From: Nilaparvata lugens
Taxonomy: Eukaryota; Arthropoda; Insecta; Hemiptera; Delphacidae
Direction of reading: 5' to 3'
DNA length: 64,000 nucleotides
Assembly (NCBI RefSeq): GCF_014356525.2
Contig: NC_052504.1
Span: forward strand, 65,381,114 to 65,445,113
Of this stretch, positions 24,840 to 35,718 are shown piece after piece. A program made the translations under genes and the position numbers. Under the pieces are notes generated by a model. The model had not been told where the DNA came from and did no database searches. It saw nothing but the letters and a program-made list of their open reading frames with translations. How positions within the stretch are numbered: the first letter of the stretch is position 1; each line of letters opens with the position of its first letter.

Positions 24840-26296
24840 TAAAACGGATAGTTGCAAATTGGAATGAAAACTTGAAACAAATACTGAAATCAAATTTAGA
24901 TGGGGGCTTAAGGAATTATTTTTGAATTAATTTGGAAGCTACGTTGTGAATACATAAATCATCAAACTTGTCATAATCACAGCCTACCCACCGAATCATA
25001 TCTTTGCAGACTAGCATCTTTCTACTGCAGCCTAGTTAATCAACATAACCTAAACTTCACCACATCTCAGCTAATAAGGAAATATTATCAATTCACTTCA
25101 AAGGGGAGAATTGAAATCAACTTTAAATCAAGAAATAAAACTGAAAACAACTTCAAGAATTTACCAACCTGATCAAGCCATCCACCTCGTGTCAGAGTCA
25201 TCACCGAAACAATCGCCTGGTATCATCTGCACAACTGAAAAATAGAAACAAGAATTATATTATCCACAGAAAATAATTATAAATTAAAAATCAAATGAAG
25301 TTAGTAGTGAATAGGAGGAAAGAAAATAAACAAAGTTTATTTGAAAAAATGTGTAAATCTAACCTTGAAATACAGAATCGATAGAAAAAACTATTCAGAA
25401 CCAACGCCTGTTCGATAATTTTCTTCGTCCCACCAACCAATGTGTACGAAATCCTAGAGTCAATGTTAATGGAATCAAAGCAATATCGTTAGTTAATTAT
25501 TGTAACCTATTATTTAATGTGGAATTATAAGTAAAAAACGCAACCAAAAATATATATTTATGTTAATTTGCACGAAATGCGCATGTTCTATGTCATATAA
25601 ATGTATTGCTAAAAAACTCCAAAGAAAATGAAATTCTTACCTTCAAATGTGAAATTTATTACTGTTGCATCAAAAGATCATGAATTGTAATTCAAATTGA
25701 TAAATATAATCTTAAGACTTAATATTTGTAACCAACATTGATAAAAATCAAGAAAGCCATTTCAAGTGTAACCCTGTTTGTACACAACGTACTAAGCGCA
25801 AATAAGGAATTGCTCGAGTCAAACGGTAGACGATTGTCAAGTCACCGAAGTAAAATCACACTCTCACCCAATTTATGTAAAAGCCAAACCAAAGAGTCGA
25901 AACTTGTAATAACCATGAAAAAATGATGAAAGTCTATATTTGTTGCAAATACTGTTCGAATCTTAAGAAGTAATATGTGAAATTTTGTATATTTGTTATA
26001 GTTATGGGTCTGCTCATAAGCCACCCGTGAATGGAAGTTGTGGAGTTGTTTTAATGAAGGATCCAAAGAGACCTCATTAATTATTGTATTTCGATTGTAT
26101 CCAATGGAAGGAACAATCAATTATTTATTTTCTCGTAGCCAAAAGTGCACGATATATTGTTTTTAGTGTTAAGTGTTGAGTTTTCGTAGAAGTAAGGAGA
26201 TGAAATAGTGTATTCATCACAATATCGGATTTTTCAAATAGTCATTGTTTCGACTCGTCTCCCAATTACCTATTTAAAATATCCTGGGGGCTTTTG
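24840..26296 (+). other. Non-coding 3' part of the LTR element interior
   Basis: AT-rich, with many short frames and no conserved motif. It ends at the G-run before the 3' LTR. A deleted pol gene would have occupied this space; no pol remnant is visible. Confidence 0.5.
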
Positions 26297-28715
26297 TGTG
26301 ATGAATCTTTCAAATAGATCTCATGAAAAGAGAGAAAAATTGTGATTACCTTTTAAAATGAAAGAATTTGCTAAAGGAATAGTTAGCGACCGAGCGATAA
26401 CACTTACTTATCAATAACTGTATATTAGATAAGAGTACCGTTCTGTACTGAATATTTTTCTAGGAAAATTATTCAATAAAATTATAATTATTTTGCGAAT
26501 AAAGCACAAATTATTTATGAATCGCTCACTGATTTTGAGGTTACACTTTGTTTACTATCGATCAGATGTTTTTAAAAACAGTTCGAACGCAGCTGACTGA
26601 TTCAAAGTATTGTCAAATGTCACGCTGGCTTCACGTAAGATATAATACCATCTCTAAAAATCAAAACTATCCATAAAGGATCAAGAATTTCAAAATAAAA
26701 AATAAAATGTATGTGTTATCGTTGAAATTATTTATTATTTAAGAAATTATATTATATGTCAGGTCTTATTGTAACTAAATAGGTCATAGCATGAAATTAT
26801 ATTATTGATAAAATGGCAGAAATTAATTATAATAATCTCAAACCTAATAAAAATTGTACAAGAATATTAATTTATTAATAATTTAATTCAACTGAACCAC
26901 ATGGTAATTAAATCTCTATGGCAGGTCTAAGCCAATCACAGTGCATAGAAATAGCACCAAGACGGTGATCGTTTGAAAGCAACACATGTTAATCTATTAT
27001 CAGACACCAACCCTGCCTTATCAGTTACACTAGCACATGTACATTGTATGAGAGGAACTATGTCTAGAAGATTAAGCAGTTTTAAGAATTACATAAATTA
27101 AATTATTATTGTAATTAAAGGAATTGTATTCTACTGCTTGCCACTGACGTCATGTTTACGTCACAAGCGTTCTACCAATGGCAAATTTTTATGCAAATTA
27201 TTACATTGAGATTCTGAGAAGCAAGGTCTAGCCTAAAAGCTTAGAGAAAAGAGCAGCACTTCCCTTTTGAAATCCTCACCGTGCAGATCTCTTTTTATAG
27301 TTACCAAAGACCTATTTGTGAAAATTTCTTGTTCGATTTTAAATGTTCTATTTGTGAGCCGATATTTTAGGCCAATTTATTTGTTATTCGTAAATTTCTG
27401 TTCTCATCAATCGATAAATTTAAAAGCTTAAAGTAAATTATCCCTTAATTAATTCGGTGAAGGAGATATTTAAATTAAAATTCCCCACGTGCTGAAACCG
27501 AAGCCTGGATTGCCGCCGATCAAACGATTTTTGATCTAAAGAAGAAAACCACGACGACCAAGGAATTTCACGTGAGTTATAAGTCATAAGGGGCCCCAAT
27601 CTACGCTTCGAAAATATTTCAGTGCAGAAAAACATAAATTTTTCTTCGTTAAATTATTGGCCACGCCGACAAGCGCTTTAGCATTAAGAGTCTAGAATTT
27701 ATTCATATTGAATTTATAAGAACTTATAGTTGATTAACTATCCTCCGCTGCCTGAACCACGACCCCGAGCATTTTAAAAAATATTTTCTATAATTCATTT
27801 TTCACTATTTTTTCAAACTGTTAAATTTTATCAATTGTAAAATTCTGTTGAATCACGCATGGTATCATGCAAGCACAAGAAAATTTTTAACTATTCTATT
27901 AATGCTAAATTATTATCAACCTGTAAATCAAATTCTGAATCTGCACTGTATGATTACATATTTTATTGTAATATATTTCAGTTTTGTTAATTCGCTTTCT
28001 GAGTTCGATTATTTCTTAAGCCTGTCAATTATTGTGTCTGATACGTTCTATATTATCAAGAACCGATCGAATACGATCATTAGAATAATTGAATTAAGCT
28101 GGATATTGGAACAGGTCTAAGTGGATGTAGCGAGTGGGGTCAGATCAAGATATTTATTCTTTGTCCTTACCTGCTCATATATCAGCTTTTATCTGTTACC
28201 TACCTCGACTTAGGAGCGAACACATCAATTGTACAGCAGTGGCAGCCATAGATCATATAAATTCCTACAATAGAGCTTAAAACCCGACAAGACTCTGTTC
28301 TCGAAGTATATTCTGAACGATATTTGGTCCAAATACCGTATTTTAATCCTTCAGAACTTATTAGAGACGCAGTCCCGTAAATTAGCTACATCGGGATTTT
28401 TGCTCGACCTGTATGATTTTGTATGCTCATTCTTCACAGGTAATAATTTTAAGGTATCCGTATTCAGTGTTTAGCGATCGCTACACTACTTATAAAAATT
28501 TCATCACAATACAATTTGTCATTAGAAGAATCAAGGGTGAGCGAGCGTTTAGGCCTCCCGCGATTCCGACAATTGTATTGAATCTTGTAGTGAATCAATC
28601 AGTCTGGTGTACACTCAGCGTCCACACACGCAATTACAAAATTTATAGCCGCTACACCATTGACTCAGTACAAGATTCACTCTACATGTGTGAAGCCTTC
28701 AAATACCGCTCTACA
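26297..28715 (+). mobile_element. LTR-1 copy 4: 3' LTR, 2.4 kb
   Basis: 2419 bp, TGTGATGAATC ... CGCTCTACA. Pairs with copy 3. Single-base homopolymer-length differences account for many mismatches between copies. Flanked on the right by ATAT, as is the left side of copy 1, but this is too low in complexity to count as a target duplication. Several short frames stay open in all copies, for example a hydrophobic frame of about 72 residues ending at 28120, 21920 and 18261. This is expected for recent copies and is not evidence of a gene. Confidence 0.9.
27570..27581 (+). promoter_or_regulatory. Conserved 5' splice-site-like motif in LTRs
   Basis: ACGTGAGTTATA occurs in each LTR-1 copy (17711, 19879, 21372 and 27570). 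The equivalent ACGTGAGTGATA lies at 56853-56864 and ACGTGAGTCATA on the minus strand at 36320-36331, in the related family E. GTGAGT fits the insect donor consensus. A donor in the R-U5 leader would allow spliced sub-genomic RNA. Function is inferred. Confidence 0.45.
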
Positions 28716-28740
28716 ATATATACTATACAATTTATATATA

Positions 28741-28790
<50 letters not shown>

Positions 28791-28791
28791 T
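28716..28791. repeat. AT dinucleotide microsatellite
   Basis: Near-perfect AT repeat directly after the CA end of the 3' LTR. Frames across it encode only Ile/Tyr repeats. Confidence 0.95.
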
Positions 28792-29486
28792 CTCTTTCAT
28801 TGGGTGAATAATTTTTTTCAACATTTTCCAGTTTGTCAATGATAGGGGAGTGATAATTATTTGTATAGGTCTTCCAAGGAACCATTATCAACAGCTGGTA
28901 CCAATCAACTACACTTCAACTCCAAACTACCGTTCTAATACCAGTACACAATAATTTATCACAGGGTGATATGTTTATCACAGCTGGTAACTTTAATAAA
29001 TAGCTGCCAAATCATATTATCACAATATGATCTTGAATCATGATCATCTTTTCGTTCTTCAGTAGCCGCTCGGCCTAAAATTTCGAAAACATATGTCTGT
29101 AAAATGGATTAATAAATAATTATTATGAGCCCCCCTATTGAAATTTCTGTTCAGAAACCATCCCCAATATTCACACAACATATTCCCAATGTTTCATGCC
29201 GTTATGTCAAGTAGTTTTCAAGTCTACAGGGAACAAACAAATATACAAACAAACACACAAACAGACATTCATTTTTTTATAAATAGATTTTCATTCGGCA
29301 CAAACAAAAGCCTCTCTAAATGAAGGTAGAATGATAAGGATTCAGTTCTGTTGTTTTAATATTTTTTCAAATCACTTTCAAAAAGTTCATGTAGTACCTA
29401 CTATTGTGTTTGAGACACTTCTGGCGCTATCATAGTTTCACGACTATTCTGTTCCACAGTCCTATCTCTTGCAGTCGTTAACTATA
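28792..29486. other. No gene; degraded TE edge
   Basis: At 29235-29285 an A/C-rich stretch (AACAAACAAATATACAAAC and similar) followed by TATAAATAGATT resembles the ends of insect dispersed repeats such as family B. Otherwise nothing recognised. Confidence 0.4.
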
Positions 29487-29725
29487 TCTATAATAATTAT
29501 ATAAAGTAAAGAGCTGGTTTATGCACGTACGGGATAGGAAAATTATGTTTGACGCATCATCACGTCTGAACTACTGGACTAATTAACTTGAAATTTTGCT
29601 TATAGATTCTTAATTAACCAAGGATGGTTATAGGCCTATTCTCAATTCTTCAAAATTTCATTACGTCAAGTTTTCATTTTGTCAAGTTTTAAAATAGATC
29701 CTTGCGAGGCACGGGTTCTTGCTAG
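29487..29725 (+). mobile_element. Helitron A1, 239 bp, ends intact
   Basis: Begins TCTATAATAATTATATAAAG and ends in a short hairpin (CCTTGCGAGGCACGG) followed by TTCTTGCTAG. The flanks are A at 29486 and T at 29726, the A^T insertion typical of Helitrons. Non-autonomous: no Rep or helicase coding capacity. Relatives at 51248, 51462, 52239, 53303 and 61397 share TGATGATGCGTCAAACATAA and CGAAGCACGGG-like ends. Confidence 0.85.
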
Positions 29726-31917
29726 TTTTATCTACACTGTCACATGGGGAAGCAAATGGTATTCACCGTATTATGAAATGTTAATGAAGGTACTCCTCAA
29801 CGAAGCCAAAAAATGTTAAAAGGTAAAAAATCTCAATCTTTCACTCAATATCAGAATTCTGTTAGAATGTTTTCTACTTTCAAAAAATGTACATCGTAAC
29901 ACCGCATTGTGCCCAAATGAGGTTTGGAACTAGATTAATTTAACGACTGTTGCCGCAAGAATTTTACACTCAATATAAACGTTATCGTTCATTGACAATC
30001 AACTGTGTAATGGTGATGATGTTTAAATTCATTAATATTATGGGTTTGTGTTTTCATAGAGATAAATTTAGTACGGTATGGGCTTATTCGAAAAGTGTAG
30101 AATTAGAACTCTGTCAATGATACTTTGTAGTGATCATGTTGTTGAATTTCCTGTGTCAATTTTCATCGTGAGAAATTTGTTGTTCAGATGAAAAACAATT
30201 TTCTCACATCGAGATTTTGCTAACTTGCGTCCGGCAAGACAGTCAGTGTTAAATTATATTGAGGTATTCTCACGGAAATTTATTTCCGTTAGTGATGGGA
30301 AATACACGAGTATTTGGAAATATTTGAAAATTGCATTATTTTCATTTCCCACGGCATTGTGCTCTGTCTGTTTTAAAGATAGTGAGTGTCATTATATTAA
30401 TTTGTCTAGCTGATGTTTTAGAAATCCAATTTGATCTAGTACCTAATTATTTATAATATGATGTAGTAGTAAGTCCACGCTACCTTCGTGAGTTGATATT
30501 CGTAACCAGCAGAATCTTCCAGGCAGTTTTATAATTTTAAAATGTGCAATAAAATGTTACAGATTCTTTGTTATCAAAATTTCTAGTAGTTAGTTCCGTC
30601 AATATAATTTACAAGATGGATGGAATAAAAAATTCTGTTGTTTATCAAAGTCTCATGACTCGCCCTTTAGAATTTAGAGATCCCTTCTCTTCCCCCATCT
30701 GGGTCAATTACAACTGCATAATTCCGAATTCCAGGACAGTCCATTATTGTCGAAGTTTTGAATTATAAACATTTAGTTCAACTTTTTGTGTAAGAAGTGT
30801 TCGACCAAAATTATATTTATTTTTTCAATTGTTCAAAGTTTGACAATGATTTATGGAAGTGTGAACCATACTCCGTTGTGATATTCAAATTTTTCTTGGT
30901 GAAATGAGGACGCTTCATTTTCTCATCATCATTAATTTCAACTTTAACTCAATTGTTGCTCCACAGTCCTAAACTCGTCTCTCTAAAGCAAAGCTACCAT
31001 TTTACTGGAGATGGCTGGTGCTTTAATCCAGAGTTCCTCGAACTCAACAACTTGATATAAATTTCATATTCTTCATCCATCCATTATAGATCACCATCTT
31101 TAGAAAAATATTAAATTATATTATTTCTAAATGAGGCGTTTTTGGAGAAGGGCATTTAGAGGAGGATATTAAACAGTAGACTCGAATCGATGCATATGTG
31201 TTTGATAGTTTGATAACAGTTATGAATTATGTATCCTATAATATGTTTATAAGTAATAAGTATCCTTTCACAATTTTAAGTATTTTCGGACATTTCGATT
31301 GTCTTGCTCGCTTGCGCCTTGGAAGGAAGTTTTGATATACAGTATGGAAATAAGTTGTCATTGAGATCAGACATTGCACGAGTACAAATCGATATTCGTA
31401 GACATGAGAGAATCAAGAATAAAGAAAATTACTGTGAAAAATCAAGTTACTTTCAATATAAGTGTTAAGTTTATGAGGACTGTGTATTCAATCATCTCTT
31501 ATCATGAAAATATCGAGAGTTATGATTTCATGTGACTGAACATCAAATACTTTTTTGATATTCCAATCATCGGATAATTTTCCTCCCTAGAAACCATGAA
31601 TAAAGGTACAGACCACCGAAAAATCTAAAGAACGATAACATGTTGGGCTACACTAAAGTCCAAAGCAAATGACGTGTGCTTCAACCCCAGACTGCCGATA
31701 AGAACGTGCTTCTTGCTACCACCCGAAGAGTATATTATTTCAGCCCTTCGCTTCCCCTATTTTTATATAGGAAGTCGGCGAGTATAACATTACTGGTGAG
31801 GAGATAATATTATATCGATCGATTTTGATGGAAAAGCGTGATAGAATGAGTCGCGTCATACACTCTGTGACACAGCTAATGTCTCAATATTAACAACTTT
31901 ATTACATCATTGTGACA
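29726..31917. other. 2.2 kb AT-rich stretch, nothing recognised
   Basis: Short frames only, no repeat shared with other parts of the window except at its right edge, where the repeat of 31918 begins. Confidence 0.45.
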
Positions 31918-32056
31918 TGATTCTCAGTGAGAAACTATAGGCTTTGAAACATCTTAGAGCACTGCAGACAAGGATGAAGCTGATATTGATGTTAAAACGT
32001 AATTACGATTTTATCATGAACAGCTACTCGTTCTAACTAAACCAAAACAGCTCTAG
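31918..32056 (+). repeat. Short duplicated segment, copy 1
   Basis: About 135 bp matching 32238-32400 through AACATCTTAGAGCACTGCAG and GTAATTACGATTTTATCATG. Copy 2 lies inside a family D element as an insertion. The frame in copy 2 reads MKHLRALQTRMKPILVLLKR, but copy 1 lacks three bases in the middle and differs at its edges, so coding is unproven. Confidence 0.7.
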
Positions 32057-32183
32057 ACTGCGCTGTATGATATATTTCACATCATAGTATTGTTGTTCAT
32101 GGTTCAAAAAACGTCCCACTTAAAAATAATTTCATTAAACTACAGGTTAATTGTAAAATCATTAAATCACGTGTTAAATATCA

Positions 32184-33065
32184 ATATCGGGGGATCGAGC
32201 TTCGTTTGTTATTTATGTATTGATGAACAGAACACAATCATTGATTTCTCAATATTGACTCACAGTGAGAAACTACAGGCAATGAAACATCTTAGAGCAC
32301 TGCAGACAAGGATGAAGCCGATATTGGTGTTGTTAAAACGTAATTACGATTTTATCATGAACAGCTAGCTACCCGTTTCAACTGAACCAAAACAGTCCTT
32401 CCCCAAATGATTCAGGAAGGACTAACAGGCACAACCCAAAACTGTTTCTTCCCTGAATTTTGATTTATACATTATAAATAGTTCAAAAAGTAGGTTATGT
32501 TCCATACACTTGAATTCAGGTCCAATTTCCAGTCCAAACATTTGAAAACAGAAATGTGCCAATTTAGATTGTTTACAAACCAAATTGAATAACAAAATAA
32601 CACTCACTAATCACTTAAAACTGTGAAATAATTATTAACTTTAATTTTAGAATGATATACAGTACGGTTTTATGTCATGTCAACAAATCAGATTATTTTG
32701 ATCAAGTCGATTAAAATTTTCAGATAATATTTCTCGTGAGATTGATTGCAAATAGTTCAACAGCTGAACATAATTCTGTCTCTCTCCCACTCAGGCACTC
32801 TCATCTTCCGTTATCAACAGACGACGAAATTATGATGTGTTTTTCCAAGGATGAATAATTATTATCCTTTTCATGTCCTTCAGCGAGTTTTCCCAGGGAT
32901 GAGAACTAGTGCGATCGAATTTTTATATCACAAACCTACTATGTTCCAAATTTCATGAAAATCGTTAGAGCCGTTTTCGAGATCCGTTGGACATGAATAA
33001 CTATATAACCATAAATAACCAAATATATAATTATAAACAGAAATTGCTCGCTTAATATAATAGGA
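32184..33065 (-). mobile_element. Family D element D1 (Helitron-like) with a 160-bp insertion
   Basis: Read on the minus strand it starts TCCTATTATATTAAGCGAGC at 33065 after an A, and ends at the hairpin CGAGC/GCTCG-like text near 32200. The body contains CGAGATCCGTTGGACAT and CTCATCCCTGGGAAAAC. Bases 32240-32400 are foreign to other D copies and correspond to the duplicated segment at 31918. Non-coding. Helitron or Helentron affiliation rests on the TC start and terminal hairpin and is inference; the CTAG end is not present. Confidence 0.75.
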
Positions 33066-33134
33066 TACATCAGTACCAAATGCGATTTATTTAATAGCAT
33101 TGTATTACTTCAAAGAATATGTGCGATATTGGTA

Positions 33135-33520
33135 TCCTATTATATTAAGCGAGCAATTTCTGTATTTATTCATATGGTTATATTATCTGGTTATGTATAT
33201 CCTATTATATTGAGTGAGAAATTTCTCTGTATATTTTTATAATTGGTTATTTATGTCCAACAGATCTCGAAAACTGCTCTAACGATTCTCACGAAATTTG
33301 GAACAAAGTAGGTTTATGATATAAAAATTCGATTGCACCCGGTCTCATCCCTGGGAAAAATCCCTGAAGGACATGAAAAGGATATTCATCCTTTGAAAAA
33401 CAGATGATAATTTCGTCGTCTGTCGATAACAGAAGATGCGTGTGTGGGAGAGAGACAGAATTATTTTTAGCTGTTGAATCAATCAGCTTATCTCACGAGA
33501 AATATTATCTAAAAATTTCA
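33135..33520 (+). mobile_element. Family D element D2, 3'-truncated, inverted to D1
   Basis: Starts TCCTATTATATTAAGCGAGC at 33135, only 69 bp from the start of D1, giving a head-to-head pair of nearly 400-bp arms. The first 65 bp are partly duplicated: a second start-like TCCTATTATATTGAGTGAG occurs at 33204. Homology to D ends at about 33520. Confidence 0.75.
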
Positions 33521-33539
33521 GTTGCGCTCGGAATGTCTG

Positions 33540-33807
33540 AGTGACCAGTCGTCTCTTGAGGCTCTGTTATTGTTGTGAATGTTACTGTTACTGTTGTAAA
33601 TGTTGTGAAAATATTGTTATTTTTAAAAAATTACTTTTTGAGTGGCTGGTTTTAAGACCTTTCTATTGTTTGACAGAGTTCTTCGATTCTACTTGATGTA
33701 ATTTATTATACTTTGTGACTTTAAACTATTGCTTTGACTCTATTATTTTGTAATATTGTATTACTATGACTTTGTCAATTACCTATATTGGTTTACGACA
33801 ATAAATC

Positions 33808-33854
<47 letters not shown>

Positions 33855-33856
33855 TT
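33540..33856 (+). other. 3' UTR and (TTA)n tail of a LINE
   Basis: Ends ACAATAAATCTATTTA followed by a pure TTA/ATT trinucleotide array (about 33811-33855). Terminal microsatellites of this sort are typical of CR1/Jockey-group LINEs. No RT is left upstream. The next LINE begins right after the array. Confidence 0.5.
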
Positions 33857-34031
33857 GTTCGTGAATAGTGGATGTATTACATAGTGTTTGTTGAAATTGA
33901 GTGAACAGTGGTGACCATTCAAGTGCTGGCATACGTTTTTCTTTCTTGAATTGTCAAATTTTAATAATATTCGAGTTTAAATCGGTATTTATTGAACAAA
34001 TCAATAGTTAATTTTGAGATCATTGGAAACG

Positions 34032-34940
34032 ATGACAAGGTCCAAGGCTAAATCGGCGGATGGTGGGGATGGGAATGATGGTGCTAGCGGTGGCGAGGCA
34101 GGTGGCTGCGGTGCTGTTGGTGAGGGGGGGGAGCAGTGATAAGGATACCGGTAAGCAAACAACAACTATCAGTGCAAGTGATCAAATCGACTTCAAAGCC
34201 AATTTCGAAATGCTCTTAGACAAGCTAGATAATATAGAAAAAGAGATAATGTCTGTTAAAACGGAGCAGAAGGACATGATTAAAAGCATTGAGTTTCTAT
34301 TCGAATTAAACAAGGAAAATAAATCAGATATTGAGAAAAACTCCGAAGACATCAATAAGTGTTTCAATCATATAGATGTGATTGAAAAAACAACGTGTTA
34401 TTGGAAAAGGACATTAAAAGACTTACCGCCAAAAACAACAATATACAACAATACTTGAAAAAAGACTGTATTGACATAATCGGCATTCCCTACGATAAAA
34501 GTGAAAATTTGACCGTAGTTCTACACAAAATATCTGATGCAATAGGATTTGAACTGAAAGAACATATGCTAGGAAACTATCACAGGAACCCCGCAAACGT
34601 TAATTCGTATCAATCACCAAGTGATCAACTCATTAAATATCCACCTATCATAGTGAAATTCTGTGGTCATTTGTATAAGGAAAAGCTTTTGAACTGTAAG
34701 AAAAACAAAGGGGATCTGACACTGTCCGAAATAGGGTGGTCGGGTAACAAATTAAAGGAATTTATCAACGAAACAATGTCCCCGTTCAATCGCACACTGT
34801 TCAGGTCTGCCAAATCTATGTAGAAGGACGGTAAATTGAAATTTGTCTGGTTCAGAAATGGGCGTATCTATGTCAGAAAGGACTTGAACTCTAGACCACA
34901 GTCTATAGTCACGATAAAGGATCTCGTTCATCAAATATAG
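34032..34940 (+). pseudogene. LINE ORF1 (RNA-binding chaperone-type), broken
   Basis: Likely start MTRSKAKSADGGDG at 34032, glycine-rich. A G8 run at 34124-34131 puts the frame out by one; beyond it the ORF continues GGSSDKDTGKQTT and a long coiled coil (IMSVKTEQKDMIKSIEFLFE). A second shift near 34390 leads to LLEKDIKRLTAKNNNIQQYL and CIDIIGIPYDKSENLTVVL, the hallmark region of LINE ORF1p. TAG at 34821 interrupts the frame, which then reads FVWFRNGRIYVRKDLNS, the usual ORF1p C-terminal block, to the true stop at 34938-34940. About 300 residues in all. It binds element RNA in the ribonucleoprotein, by analogy. Upstream 33860-34031 looks like the 5' UTR. Confidence 0.82.
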
Positions 34941-35718
34941 TCCTGACTACAAGAAAAAACTAATTAATAGGAGAGACTTTTCAAATGTTTTTTTTTATTT
35001 ACTTTTTTCATAACGCTTAGCAGCTTCTTGGAAGGTTTGTTACGATGGATACGATTTATTTTTTCTTACCAATTACATAGAATGGACTCTTTCAATATTG
35101 TTATTTTTAACTTAAGTGTATTTTCAATGGACTATCTAATACTTTATTTCTACCAACAGTATGGACAATAAACTAGGCTGAATTTAGTGTGAATGGACTC
35201 AATCATAATATTATACATTCAATCTTAGTTGTATCCAGTATTTGGAGTACATAATACTTCAATTTAATAGTCTCTTCAAAGAAATAGCCTATTTTACTTA
35301 CAAGTTCATGTTGATTGACTTCTAATTAACAATATTTTTCACTCTCAGTTTCAGTACTAAGATAAGATTTTTATTTCTCTTTATATTTATTATTAATATG
35401 TTAGTAGCCTCACAAGAGATCATTTGGCTTTCGTTTACGTGACTAATGAATGCTAATCAACTGATCATCTTATTCACTTCGATCATTATTATCTTATCTC
35501 CTTCACTCTCTATTTCATTTCATCATGTATTCTCTATTTCAGTTTTTATATATTTGTTTAATGCCTCAGAACTAGGCACATCTATTCACTTCAGAATAGA
35601 TGCTAAAGCTAAAATTGTTTTAAAAAATTATTTAGTTTCTCATAGAATATTTATTTTTCTTTCTTTAAAAAGTTTTTTTTGTTCTCAAAGTACTTTATCT
35701 TTTGCTATTTTGCAATTA
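34941..35718 (+). other. ORF1-ORF2 spacer of the LINE
   Basis: T-rich 0.8 kb between the two LINE genes. The open frame from 35446 reads hydrophobic text (IILFTSIIIILSPSLSIS) in frame with ORF2. It is probably leader rather than protein, with ORF2 starting at the ATG at 35719. Confidence 0.4.

Larger units (their letters stand above)
22514..26296 (+). mobile_element. Internal region of a non-autonomous LTR retrotransposon
   Basis: 3.8 kb between the two LTRs. It has a primer binding site at the left, a broken gag-like gene (23388-24839) and about 1.4 kb of AT-rich non-coding DNA on the right (24840-26296). The run CTGGGGGC at 26284-26291, just before the 3' LTR, may be the polypurine tract. 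I see no protease, reverse transcriptase, RNase H or integrase motif in any frame, so the element depends on enzymes from elsewhere. The layout recalls large retrotransposon derivatives (LARDs), but this one keeps a gag-like frame. Confidence 0.75.

Noticed and set aside
18043..28120. Hydrophobic frame of about 72 residues repeated at 18043, 21660 and 27848
   Set aside because: Conserved only because it lies in recent LTR copies; no independent support for translation.
16434..28719. ATAT on both sides as target duplication of one giant LTR element
   Set aside because: Copy 1 is more diverged from copy 4 than copy 3 is, and ATAT is too simple in this sequence to be evidence.
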